In this document: piece after piece, positions 1-5,641 of the stretch
How positions within the stretch are numbered: position 1 is the first letter of the stretch
Layout: every line of letters starts with the position of its first letter
Source: Nitrososphaera sp.
GTDB taxonomy: Archaea > Thermoproteota > Nitrososphaeria > Nitrososphaerales > Nitrososphaeraceae
DNA: 5,641 bases
Direction of reading: 5' to 3'
Assembly (NCBI GenBank): GCA_025935445.1
Contig: JAICVG010000102.1
Coordinates: forward strand, 1-5,641
Notes under the pieces: model-generated
What the model saw: only the letters and a program-made list of their open reading frames with translations
The model's database searches: none
What the model was told of the DNA's origin: nothing
Translations under genes and position numbers: made by a program

Positions 1-22
1 ATCTTCTTTAAGCCATATTTCA

Positions 23-853
23 TTGTCGGAGAAAGATTTCGAGTCTCTTGGGTGGAATGACCTTGTTGCGCAAAAGCGCCAACTTACCAGCGAACTCAAA
101 GAGCTGTCGGACAAGATTGTTGACATTGACAGGAACCAACTCCGCTCGATAGGTAACAGCATCAAGGAGCAGAGAAGTCTTCTTGATGCTCACACCGAGA
201 GGCTAAAGCATATACGCTTTGAAGTAGATACTCGTAACTCTGAGCTTTTGTCAGTGAGCGAAAAACTATCACAATCAAGGAACTTTCTTTCAATGATGGA
301 GTCTCGGCTCCCTTCAGAAAAGGAAGTGGAATTGCAGGCCATAGTGCAAAAGAATCAAGATATAATTGATGCCAAAGACTTCAAGAGTGAACGTGAAAAG
401 AACGAGATTTTATCTCGGATAAAGGACGCTACGATGAAACTAGAGGCTATCAAGGCTACGCGTACCATAAGAGAGCAATTCTCCCAACTGACTCAGGAAT
501 CTGCTAACCTCAACAGTACCATAAAGCAGCTAAATGAAGAGCGCAACTTGCTTCGAAGCAAGATATCTAAAATAAATATCATACTGGATAACTCATATGA
601 TTCAAAAAGGAAGCTAACCTCACAGCATCAATCTTACCTCACAAGATACGATAGTATCGCAAAGCAATTTGATGTTATCAACGCACGGCTTGATTCAATG
701 TCTGAGATGAGGCGAAAGCAGAGAAAGGAGTACGGCTATGTCGAGCAAAGTGACGCCCTTTTCAAAGTAAAGGAAGAAGCAAAGAAAAAGCTGCAAGCAG
801 GATCAAAGCTTAGCTTTGAAGAATTGAAGCTTCTTTATGGTGATAAAGATTAA
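23..853 (+). CDS. Archaeal long coiled-coil protein (COG1340-like), 5' end uncertain
   Basis: The product is about 276 residues, almost wholly charged and helical. Heptad-like spacing of Leu/Ile/Val runs from about residue 12 to 235, with few prolines and no signal peptide or membrane segment, so it is probably a cytoplasmic elongated coiled coil. The C-terminal part (about 238-273) has a Tyr-rich turn, a Lys/Glu helix and then KLSFEELKLLYG. That tail resembles the 'K-G-E/S-K-L-T/S-x-E-E-L' end of archaeal coiled-coil proteins of the COG1340 type, which have no settled function and are sometimes loosely labelled SMC-like or phosphoserine phosphatase. It has no Walker motifs, so it is not an SMC ATPase. 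The listed start is a TTG with no visible ribosome binding site. The frame stays open to base 2, so the real start may lie to the left of the window. The 110-residue gene follows after 43 bases on the same strand. The coiled coil is certain; the family assignment is from memory of its shape and tail. Confidence 0.72.
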   Translation: MSEKDFESLGWNDLVAQKRQLTSELKELSDKIVDIDRNQLRSIGNSIKEQRSLLDAHTERLKHIRFEVDTRNSELLSVSEKLSQSRNFLSMMESRLPSEKEVELQAIVQKNQDIIDAKDFKSEREKNEILSRIKDATMKLEAIKATRTIREQFSQLTQESANLNSTIKQLNEERNLLRSKISKINIILDNSYDSKRKLTSQHQSYLTRYDSIAKQFDVINARLDSMSEMRRKQRKEYGYVEQSDALFKVKEEAKKKLQAGSKLSFEELKLLYGDKD

Positions 854-896
854 TTTGATTTACTGGAGATGCAGGTAAATATAAATCGATCATAAC

Positions 897-1229
897 ATGG
901 GCATAAATGATTTTGCGTTTGCTTGTTCTGTTGACGGCTCAATAGTCGGATATTTTACATATCACGACCAGACTATGCTAATTATACAGTCCGAGCAAGA
1001 AGCAAAGGCAGGTATTAACAACTTTCTCAAGATCGCAGAGCATTTCATGGAGCCCCTCATTTCTCATGAATCAATTCATGTAATCATAAAGAAACTAGAG
1101 GGTAGCGAAGCATCAGATTCACTTGATGAGATCGAAGTCATTGTGGAACGTGGCGGCATAAAGCTACAGGTACCGCTTAATTTCATACACTATTCACGCG
1201 ACAATTCAGGGATCGTGCTCCCATTTTAA
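897..1229 (+). CDS. Hypothetical protein, 110 aa
   Basis: I do not recognise this protein. It is a small, mildly acidic, soluble-looking product without signal peptide, membrane segment or cysteine pairs. It opens with a strand-like segment (residues 5-31, alternating hydrophobics and aromatics). A helix with Glu/Ala/Lys follows (32-52). Next come a strand (HVIIKKLEG, 61-69), an acidic linker, and two further strands (EIEVIVERGGIKLQVPL, 78-94), giving a compact alpha/beta look. The ATG is the first good start; no Shine-Dalgarno sequence is near it. An AT-rich TAAATATAAAT lies at 876-886, but its centre is only about 16 bases before the ATG, too close for a normal TATA box of a leaderless message. 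The gene may therefore be read from upstream together with the coiled-coil gene. Its stop codon lies inside the left arm of the inverted repeat that separates it from the opposing genes. Codon use and length make it a likely real gene; function is unknown. Confidence 0.66.
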   Translation: MGINDFAFACSVDGSIVGYFTYHDQTMLIIQSEQEAKAGINNFLKIAEHFMEPLISHESIHVIIKKLEGSEASDSLDEIEVIVERGGIKLQVPLNFIHYSRDNSGIVLPF

Positions 1230-1243
1230 GAAAAAAAAAATGG
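1221..1243 (-). terminator. Oligo-T terminator with short inverted repeat between convergent genes
   Basis: Ten consecutive A at 1231-1240 read as ten T on the minus strand, about 20 bases past the stop of the 90-residue gene. Archaeal RNA polymerase commonly terminates at such T-runs without needing a hairpin. The run is also part of a perfect 7-base inverted repeat, CCATTTT at 1221-1227 and AAAATGG at 1237-1243, with a 9-base loop. The left arm covers the first base of the plus-strand gene's stop codon. In the plus direction the transcript would have A rather than U, so termination is best supported for the minus strand. Confidence 0.6.
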
Positions 1244-1261
1244 TGCGCTGGTAGTCCCGCG

Positions 1262-1534
1262 TTATTTGATATCGTCAGACATCTCGCGTTGACTTATTGC
1301 CATCTCATCGACTCGAATTGTTAGCTTATACCATTTTTCGTTGTGTTTGAAAATGTGTGCAGACGCCTTTTTATTGCCGGCAGAGCCGTATCCTCCGACA
1401 CGCTCGCTCAGCCTAGAGCGCAACTTATCAACTTGATATTGCGCTATCATCAGGTTTCCTATTATGTTCTCTAACTCTATATCCCGCTCTTCATCTATGT
1501 CAGGAACTTGGGGGTTGTTCTTTCTAGTCTGCAT
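1262..1534 (-). CDS. Hypothetical small protein, 90 aa, overlapping the preceding small gene
   Basis: I do not recognise this gene. The product has a polar Pro/Asp/Glu-rich N-terminus, then one long amphipathic helix (about residues 14-46, with Leu/Ile/Val spacing that could pair as a coiled coil). A Gly-rich turn follows (GGYGSAGNKK, 48-57), then a strand-rich part containing HNEKWYKLTIRV (66-77) and a polar C-terminus. No metal, nucleotide or membrane motif is visible. A TTG two codons upstream (1538-1540) is in frame. I prefer the ATG at 1532-1534 because it sits in the end of the upstream 49-residue frame with an 11-base overlap, typical of translational coupling; no clear Shine-Dalgarno sequence is present. 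The gene is followed within about 20 bases by the T10 stretch, so it is probably the last gene of its transcript. It is likely real because of the overlap, the terminator and the protein-like composition. Confidence 0.62.
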   Translation of the reverse strand: MQTRKNNPQVPDIDEERDIELENIIGNLMIAQYQVDKLRSRLSERVGGYGSAGNKKASAHIFKHNEKWYKLTIRVDEMAISQREMSDDIK

Positions 1535-1673
1535 TCTCAATGTACATCCTGTTTCCTACACTGTAGTGGACTTCATCAATGTAGTACGCAGTGTCGACTA
1601 CTGGTGATGACAGGTTTGCACCGCACACCGGCACTCCCTCTATTCGTTCTTCCTCTTCTAATAGAAGACTCAT
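1524..1673 (-). CDS. Hypothetical small protein, 49 aa, first gene of a two-gene pair
   Basis: This short frame runs from an ATG at 1671-1673 to a TAG at 1524-1526. The product begins MSLLLEEEERIEGVPVCGA and continues with a Val/Tyr/Ile-rich, strand-like segment to the end (about residues 24-46). It has one cysteine (residue 18) and is strongly acidic at the N-terminus. There is no membrane segment. I do not recognise a family. Support that it is translated comes from context. It ends 11 bases inside the next gene, it fills most of an otherwise empty 239-base stretch, and a TATA-like TTATTATTT is centred 27 bases before its ATG, the expected distance for a leaderless archaeal message. The CXX-free single cysteine argues against a zinc ribbon. 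The alternative is that it is a chance frame, which cannot be excluded at this length. Confidence 0.5.
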   Translation of the reverse strand: MSLLLEEEERIEGVPVCGANLSSPVVDTAYYIDEVHYSVGNRMYIENAD

Positions 1674-1695
1674 TTGAATAATAGTTAAACACATC

Positions 1696-1704
1696 AAATA
1701 ATAA
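1696..1704 (-). promoter_or_regulatory. Candidate archaeal TATA box for the small-gene pair
   Basis: The minus strand reads TTATTATTT at positions -31 to -23 relative to the ATG of the 49-residue gene. In archaea the TATA box is centred about 26-27 bases before the transcription start, so this would give a leaderless or nearly leaderless message. The bases just upstream are not the purine-rich stretch expected of a strong BRE, and the whole region is AT-rich, so chance is a real alternative. Confidence 0.35.
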
Positions 1705-1725
1705 CGGATAGTATGAATGTACGCT

Positions 1726-1748
1726 AAGACCTAATTAAAGACTAATTA
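1726..1748. repeat. Imperfect tandem direct repeat in the gap after the nuclease-like gene
   Basis: On the plus strand AAGACCTAATTA (1726-1737) is followed directly by AAGACTAATTA (1738-1748), two copies that differ by one deleted C. The repeat lies in the 106-base gap between the stop of the nuclease-like gene and the start of the 49-residue gene, upstream of the candidate TATA box on the minus strand. A separate 9-base repeat, ATAGTTAAA, occurs at 1681-1689 and again at 1748-1756. The position would suit a regulator site, but the region is AT-rich and no function is shown. Confidence 0.4.
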
Positions 1749-1779
1749 TAGTTAAATGGGATGGTTGTAAAATTAAGGG

Positions 1780-2541
1780 CTAGATATAGTCTGTCATCTT
1801 TGTATTTTCTGTTTCCTTTATTAGCTTTGATAATTTTTTCATTTCTTGGGAGTAAGACGACGGGGGCCTAATACCTGTTATCATTTGCAAAAATTCTAAT
1901 TCTGGTTCAGTCATGCCTAGATTCTCAAAATAGAGCTGATTGAAGATGATTTTTTGAAATATGCGCTCTATCTCGACAAGGCGGCTATAGGCTTTACTGC
2001 CAGCATTACTGCCCTCTAGTGCCTTAGCCAAGATGGTCTTTTTAAGATTGAGAACACCGCTTGAAATAAGACGATCAAACCTTGAAACCACTTCGAAGTG
2101 GTCATCGATGCCCGTATAGCATATTAGAGTAGTTGGCAAGAATTTGCCAAGACCGTGGGCTAGTTTTGAGTGGTTCTTATCAAGCACCAATATAGACAAT
2201 CCAAAGGCCAAAATTGCGTCTATTATCTGCTTTGGCAGGCGCTCATCTAATACGTCATCATCTGACTTGATTTCGACAGGGTAAAATCGGATGCAATCTA
2301 TTCTGCATTTTTGCTGGCGAGCAAATTGTTTAAGCAGCTGTGTTCGTACAAGCATGTTGTTGTACTGACCATAGTCATGCATATCAGGTTCTTTGGTCAT
2401 TGCTGCGATCAAAAGGTCAAAACTGCGGCAGTGCGCCTCTTCAACTATCCTTATTTTGGACGCTGGTATAAGATCATTGTTCTTGATATGATTGGATCTA
2501 AGCGAGCTACAGAAAAGCGATTTGAGCTCTCTCTCATTCAT
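1780..2541 (-). CDS. Putative PD-(D/E)XK nuclease-fold protein
   Basis: The product is 253 residues and soluble. The motif layout suggests a PD-(D/E)XK nuclease core. An acidic N-terminal helix (E3, E5) is followed by a strand with the motif II aspartate (SFDLLIAA, D42). After an insert (about 49-80) comes FYPVEIKSDDD with the E-x-K pair E90 and K92. A helix with Q105 follows (RLPKQIIDAILAFG), then a strand SILVLDKN. This order, Asp then Glu-x-Lys then a helix carrying Gln followed by a strand, is what metal-dependent nucleases of this superfamily show. The C-terminal part (about 150-253) is helical and unassigned. The cleaved substrate, or whether it cuts at all, cannot be read from the sequence. 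The ATG at 2539-2541 follows the trpA stop by 38 bases with no Shine-Dalgarno sequence, and the same strand suggests readthrough from the trp genes. No methylase or helicase partner is present. The gene is certain; the fold is my inference from motifs. Confidence 0.72.
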   Translation of the reverse strand: MNERELKSLFCSSLRSNHIKNNDLIPASKIRIVEEAHCRSFDLLIAAMTKEPDMHDYGQYNNMLVRTQLLKQFARQQKCRIDCIRFYPVEIKSDDDVLDERLPKQIIDAILAFGLSILVLDKNHSKLAHGLGKFLPTTLICYTGIDDHFEVVSRFDRLISSGVLNLKKTILAKALEGSNAGSKAYSRLVEIERIFQKIIFNQLYFENLGMTEPELEFLQMITGIRPPSSYSQEMKKLSKLIKETENTKMTDYI

Positions 2542-2579
2542 TGCATAGTTTTTTGCGGCTTGTGTTAATGTATTTTGTC

Positions 2580-3392
2580 CTACTCGTTTTTGCAGGCCTT
2601 TTTCATAGACCTTGCAAAATTCCGCAGATCCTCGAGCATCTTTTTACCTGACTCATCCGACATTTTGTTAATGACTGCACTACCTATAATAACTGCTTCT
2701 GCGCCAGCAGCTATTATGGATTTAACGTGCGCCGGCGTGCTTATTCCAAACCCTACTGCCACAGGGACTTTTGCTCCAGAAACCTGCTTAACTGCTCTGA
2801 TTGTGTCCAGGGTGTATTTCTGAAAAGAATTGCGGGCACCAGTTATACCATAAACTGATACCACATATATGAAGCCGGTAGTGCTGGCAACAATTTTGCG
2901 CAGCCTTGCCTCTGGTGTGTTTGGCGATACAAGGAATACAGTAGCAAGGTCAAGCTTCGAAGCCGTTAACGAGTATATGTCTGCCTCCTCGATGGGCATG
3001 TCTGGCAATATGAACCCGTCAAGTCCACTTTGCTTGGACTCAGACATGAATTTTTCTATGCCCGCCCTGACAAGGATGTTCGAATAAGTCATTGCAAACA
3101 AGGGAAGACTGGGGTGTTGCTTTCTTACATTACTTACTAAATGGAGAGCCTTTTCTGGTGTCATACCTTTCCTCAGCGCAGCGTTTGAAGCTGCTTGTAT
3201 AGTAGGACCGTCAGCTATCGGGTCTGAAAAAGGTATGCCTACTTCGATAATGTCGGCGCCGCCATTCACCAAGGCGTTGATTACCTGCTTTGAAGTTCCC
3301 GTGTCTGGGTACCCTGCGACTACGTAGCAAATAAGAGCACTTTCGCCTTTTTCTGCCAGCTCACGGAATTTTTCAGCGATTCTATTTTGCAT
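2580..3392 (-). CDS. trpA: Tryptophan synthase alpha subunit
   Basis: TrpA cleaves indole-3-glycerol phosphate to indole and glyceraldehyde 3-phosphate in the cytoplasm, passing the indole through a tunnel to TrpB. The 270 residues match the family length (about 250-270) and form one TIM barrel. The catalytic acids are both present: E50 in [13 protein letters not shown] and D61 in IADGPT, equal to E49 and D60 of the Salmonella enzyme. Other landmarks are AGYPD (26-30), [14 protein letters not shown] (125-138), the mobile loop 6 region SVYGITGAR (179-187, the archaeal-like form), and the phosphate-binding GFGIS (214-218) and GSAV (237-240). The ATG lies 11 bases inside the end of trpB, so the two are probably translationally coupled, which suits an alpha2-beta2 complex. 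No Shine-Dalgarno sequence is seen before the start. A nuclease-like gene follows after 38 bases. No key residue is missing. Confidence 0.97.
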   Translation of the reverse strand: MQNRIAEKFRELAEKGESALICYVVAGYPDTGTSKQVINALVNGGADIIEVGIPFSDPIADGPTIQAASNAALRKGMTPEKALHLVSNVRKQHPSLPLFAMTYSNILVRAGIEKFMSESKQSGLDGFILPDMPIEEADIYSLTASKLDLATVFLVSPNTPEARLRKIVASTTGFIYVVSVYGITGARNSFQKYTLDTIRAVKQVSGAKVPVAVGFGISTPAHVKSIIAAGAEAVIIGSAVINKMSDESGKKMLEDLRNFARSMKKACKNE

Positions 3393-4602
3393 TCTTAGTC
3401 TTTTTCTTTGTATTATTCTTGTTGAGATAATCCTGAACTATTTCTACATCCTTGTCTCCTCGACCAGAAAGAGTGACCACTATAATGTCGTCCTTTTTCA
3501 TTTCCTCCGCAAGCTTCATTGCATATGAAATTGCATGTGATGGCTCCAGAGCAGGGATTATCCCTTCAAATCTGGACAACGCAAGGAATCCTTCAATGGC
3601 TTCCTGGTCTGTAGATGCAGCATATCTTGCACGTTTGAGCTCTTTGAGCATTGCATGCTCTGGTCCGACGCCAGGATAATCAAGTCCCGCAGATATACTG
3701 TGGGTTTCAACGACTTGTCCACACTCATCCTGCAATATACAGGTGAACATGCCGTGTAGGATGCCTTCCGAGCCAGCGGCAAGACTAGCTGAGTGCTTTC
3801 CCGAGTTGATCCCTTTGCCTCCTGCTTCTACGCCATATAGCACCACGTCCTTATTATCAAGAAATGTATAGAACGAGCCTATAGCGTTGCTCCCTCCACC
3901 AACACATGCAACAAGAGCGTTGGGCATAGTTCCCTCAATTTCCCAAATCTGCTGTTTTATTTCTCTCCCAATCACGCTTTGAAAGTCCCTGACCATCATC
4001 GGATAAGGATGAGGACCTACGGCTGAGCCAATAAGGTAGTAAGTTGTCTTTACATTGGCTATCCAGTCACGGATTGCCTCATTTATTGCGTCTTTTAAGG
4101 TCTTGCTGCCTGACTTGACGGGATAAACCCTTGCTCCCAATAGTTCCATCCTAAAGACGTTCAGCTTTTGTCGCTCAAAGTCTTTAGCTCCCATAAATAT
4201 TTCTGCAGAAAGGCCAAGCACGGCGCATGCTATAGCTGTGCCAACACCGTGTTGGCCAGCACCAGTTTCAGCAATTATCCTTTTTTTACCCATCTTTTTT
4301 GCCAAGAGCGCCTGCCCAAGCGTGTTGTTGATTTTGTGGGCGCCACCATGTAAAAGATCTTCGCGCTTTAGGTATATCTTGGCGCCCCCTAAGTGTCTTG
4401 TTAAGTTCTTGGCAAAGTAAAGTGGCGTAGGCCTGCCAGCATATTCAGTGAGATAATAAGAAAGTTCATTCTGAAAGTCAGGGTCGTTCTTGTATTTCTC
4501 GTAGGCGGATTCTAGCTCCTCGATTGCCGGAGCTAACGTTTCGGGTATATATTTACCGCCATACTTTCCAAATTTGCCATCTATGGGATAACTTCCTAAC
4601 AA
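3382..4602 (-). CDS. trpB: Tryptophan synthase beta subunit (TrpB1 type)
   Basis: TrpB is the pyridoxal-phosphate enzyme that condenses indole with L-serine to give L-tryptophan. The 406 residues carry all landmarks. The N-terminal [16 protein letters not shown] (8-23) and [10 protein letters not shown] are of the TrpB1 class that pairs with TrpA. The Schiff-base lysine is K90 in [18 protein letters not shown] (111-119) includes catalytic E112. The helical COMM domain that talks to TrpA spans about 105-190. GGGSN (235-239) holds the cofactor phosphate, ALEPSHA has E353, and SGRGDKD (379-385) closes the cofactor site. The C-terminus is a short Lys/Asn-rich tail. The start is a TTG: upstream in this frame there is no ATG or GTG before the TGA at 4621-4623, and the N-terminus fits the family. 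The gap to trpC is 48 bases and the gene overlaps trpA by 11. Function is not in doubt; only the start codon is somewhat open. Confidence 0.97.
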   Translation of the reverse strand: MLGSYPIDGKFGKYGGKYIPETLAPAIEELESAYEKYKNDPDFQNELSYYLTEYAGRPTPLYFAKNLTRHLGGAKIYLKREDLLHGGAHKINNTLGQALLAKKMGKKRIIAETGAGQHGVGTAIACAVLGLSAEIFMGAKDFERQKLNVFRMELLGARVYPVKSGSKTLKDAINEAIRDWIANVKTTYYLIGSAVGPHPYPMMVRDFQSVIGREIKQQIWEIEGTMPNALVACVGGGSNAIGSFYTFLDNKDVVLYGVEAGGKGINSGKHSASLAAGSEGILHGMFTCILQDECGQVVETHSISAGLDYPGVGPEHAMLKELKRARYAASTDQEAIEGFLALSRFEGIIPALEPSHAISYAMKLAEEMKKDDIIVVTLSGRGDKDVEIVQDYLNKNNTKKKTKNAK

Positions 4603-4629
4603 AGATAAATCATGTAGTGTTCAAGGAGG

Positions 4630-4637
4630 TATTTTAA
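4630..4637 (-). promoter_or_regulatory. Weak candidate TATA element between trpC and trpB
   Basis: The minus strand reads TTAAAATA at -35 to -28 relative to the TTG start of trpB, inside the 48-base gap after trpC. The spacing would place a transcription start within a few bases of the trpB start, so it could be an internal promoter for trpB-trpA. The match to an archaeal TATA box is loose and the trp genes may simply share one transcript. Confidence 0.2.
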
Positions 4638-4650
4638 GGGATGTCTAATT

Positions 4651-5451
4651 CTATAATGCATAATATAATTCGGAGATCTTGGCACCAATATCGGGTGTTT
4701 GCATTATACTTGTTCCCACCAAAAAGGCGTCTGCTCCTGCACTCTTCAAGTATTGTATGTCTTTCGGACCGCTGATGCCGCTCTCGCTAATTATGATACT
4801 CTTGCCCTTGTTATACCTTTTCAGCAGTTTTTCGGTATTTGCAATGTCTACCTGCAGGTTGTCAAGGTTGCGGTTGTTGATGCCGACTAAATCGTGTTTT
4901 GCTTTGAGCACTTCTCCAAATTCTTGTTCGCTATGAACTTCAACTAGCACCTCAAGGCCTCTATTTTTTGCATGTTGTAAAAGTTTCTCCATACCGTCTT
5001 CGGCTAGGTTTTTGTCAAAGATCGATTTGATAAGCAGCACACAATCTGCACCTACTTTCTTACCTGCATCTATTTGGAGAGTGCTTACAGTGACGTCTTT
5101 CATCAGTACAGGGATCCTGGGCAATGCTTTTCTAATGGTCGCCAAATATTCAATTGAGCCATCAAACAATAAAGGCTGTGTCAGCACTGATATCCCAATT
5201 GCTCCCGAATCTATCATTGTCTTTGCAATCTTCGCAGGCGCTGTCTTGCTCCTTATCTTTCCTTGAGAAGGTGAGGAGAACTTTATCTCGGTAACAAGGG
5301 GAGCGTGAGCACATAAGGTGATCGCTTCTCTAAGGCTTATCGTGTCATGGGTAAATAGTTGCTTTGTTTCATAGACACCCTGATCTATAGCCTTGTAGGA
5401 GTTGTCGACTAGACGTTTTAGGCTAAAGTTATTCGTGGCAAATTTAGCCAT
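4651..5451 (-). CDS. trpC: Indole-3-glycerol phosphate synthase
   Basis: TrpC closes the indole ring, converting the carboxyphenylamino deoxyribulose phosphate intermediate to indole-3-glycerol phosphate with loss of CO2 and water, and so supplies TrpA. The 266 residues form a single TIM barrel, not fused to TrpF. Family residues are in place: E56 and K58 in EIKFSSPSQG, the catalytic lysine K118 in VLMKDV, E171 in LVEVHSE, N192 and R194 in GINNRNL, and E223 in ISESGIS. The phosphate-binding end is FLVGTSIM (243-250). The N-terminal helices (about 9-50) suit the extra helical cap of the family. The ATG at 5449-5451 is preceded in frame by a TAG within 27 bases; there is only a weak GGAAGT-like sequence before it and no clear TATA box. 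The gene follows the ferredoxin stop by 50 bases and precedes trpB by 48, so a trpC-trpB-trpA operon is likely. trpE, trpG, trpD and trpF are not seen here. Confidence 0.96.
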   Translation of the reverse strand: MAKFATNNFSLKRLVDNSYKAIDQGVYETKQLFTHDTISLREAITLCAHAPLVTEIKFSSPSQGKIRSKTAPAKIAKTMIDSGAIGISVLTQPLLFDGSIEYLATIRKALPRIPVLMKDVTVSTLQIDAGKKVGADCVLLIKSIFDKNLAEDGMEKLLQHAKNRGLEVLVEVHSEQEFGEVLKAKHDLVGINNRNLDNLQVDIANTEKLLKRYNKGKSIIISESGISGPKDIQYLKSAGADAFLVGTSIMQTPDIGAKISELYYAL

Positions 5452-5501
5452 ATGTGTACTTCCGTAGTAATGCTTCTAACAAGATTTACTGGTAGTTGAT
5501 C

Positions 5502-5639
5502 CTAGTGCGCATGTGGCGGAGGTGCACTACCTTTAGACAAGGCTTCATTGAATGTACCGGCGGACTTTTCATGAAACTCTAGATTTGATTGGTCGACCTT
5601 GATTGCCTGTGGAGGACACACTGACACGCAAGCCATGCA
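5502..5639 (-). CDS. Ferredoxin C-terminal end (partial, 4Fe-4S; zinc-ferredoxin-like)
   Basis: Only the last 45 residues are in the window; the gene continues past the right edge. The visible part starts with CMACVSVCPPQAIKV, giving the C-x2-C-x3-C-P portion of a 4Fe-4S cluster motif. The wording CMACV-VCP with a following A-I resembles the second cluster of the zinc-containing dicluster ferredoxins of archaea such as Sulfolobus. The His and Asp zinc ligands of that family would lie in the missing N-terminal part, so the subtype is an inference. Such proteins carry electrons in the cytoplasm, for example for 2-oxoacid oxidoreductases. After the cluster comes a tail of about 30 residues that ends in Pro-Pro-Pro-His-Ala-His, which is longer than in a minimal ferredoxin. 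The TAG lies 50 bases before trpC on the same strand. A shared transcript with trpC is possible, but nothing in the sequence proves it. Confidence 0.85.
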   Translation of the reverse strand, partial: CMACVSVCPPQAIKVDQSNLEFHEKSAGTFNEALSKGSAPPPHAH

Positions 5640-5641
5640 CC

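Noticed and set aside
876..886. TAAATATAAAT as a TATA box for the 110-residue gene
   Set aside because: Its centre is only about 16 bases before the ATG, so transcription would start inside the gene.
2311..2568. Plus-strand open frame of 85 codons
   Set aside because: It lies antisense to the nuclease-like gene, has Cys- and Phe-rich composition and no supporting start signal; it is a shadow.
2575..3087. Two plus-strand open frames over trpA
   Set aside because: They are antisense shadows of a clearly recognised trpA.
3452..4420. Several short open frames on both strands over trpB
   Set aside because: They overlap a complete trpB with all catalytic motifs intact.
4641..4775. A plus-strand 44-codon frame starting at ATG 4641 behind a perfect AAGGAGGT at 4623-4630
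   Set aside because: It runs antisense over the end of trpC, its product is rich in Arg, Ser and Leu as shadows often are, and the neighbouring genes do not rely on such ribosome binding sites. The match is most likely chance.
4679..5266. Plus-strand open frames over trpC, some with hydrophobic stretches that look like membrane segments
   Set aside because: They are the complement of TIM-barrel coding sequence; hydrophobic antisense frames are common and no start signals support them.

Overview
The window looks like a piece of archaeal chromosome, probably from the Nitrososphaerota (Thaumarchaeota); that placement is an inference. It rests on an archaeal-type coiled-coil protein (COG1340-like), an archaeal zinc-type dicluster ferredoxin end, a TrpA loop of archaeal type, starts that mostly lack Shine-Dalgarno sequences, a TATA-like element about 27 bases before an ATG, and an oligo-T stretch placed as an archaeal terminator. 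Base composition is moderate and even, with no insertion sequence, tRNA, rRNA or CRISPR array visible.

Layout. Bases 1-1229 carry two plus-strand genes: a long coiled-coil protein whose frame is open to the left edge, then a 110-residue protein of unknown function. Everything from 1262 to the right edge is on the minus strand, so the two blocks converge at about 1230-1260, where a short inverted repeat and a run of ten A (ten T on the minus strand) lie. Read in the minus direction from the right edge, the order is: the C-terminal end of a ferredoxin (5502-5639), trpC (4651-5451), trpB (3382-4602), trpA (2580-3392), a putative PD-(D/E)XK nuclease-fold protein (1780-2541), a 49-residue small protein (1524-1673) and a 90-residue helical protein (1262-1534).

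How the genes work together. TrpC makes indole-3-glycerol phosphate; TrpA cleaves it to indole, which is channelled to TrpB and condensed with serine to give tryptophan. trpB and trpA overlap by 11 bases, as expected for subunits of one complex. The earlier pathway genes (trpE, trpG, trpD, trpF) are not in the window, and the gene just before trpC is a ferredoxin. The nuclease-like gene follows trpA after 38 bases and may be cotranscribed. After a 106-base AT-rich gap with a candidate TATA box, the two small genes form their own overlapping pair that ends at the oligo-T stretch. The least explained parts are the nuclease-like gene and this small-gene pair; nothing in the sequence proves that they form one system.
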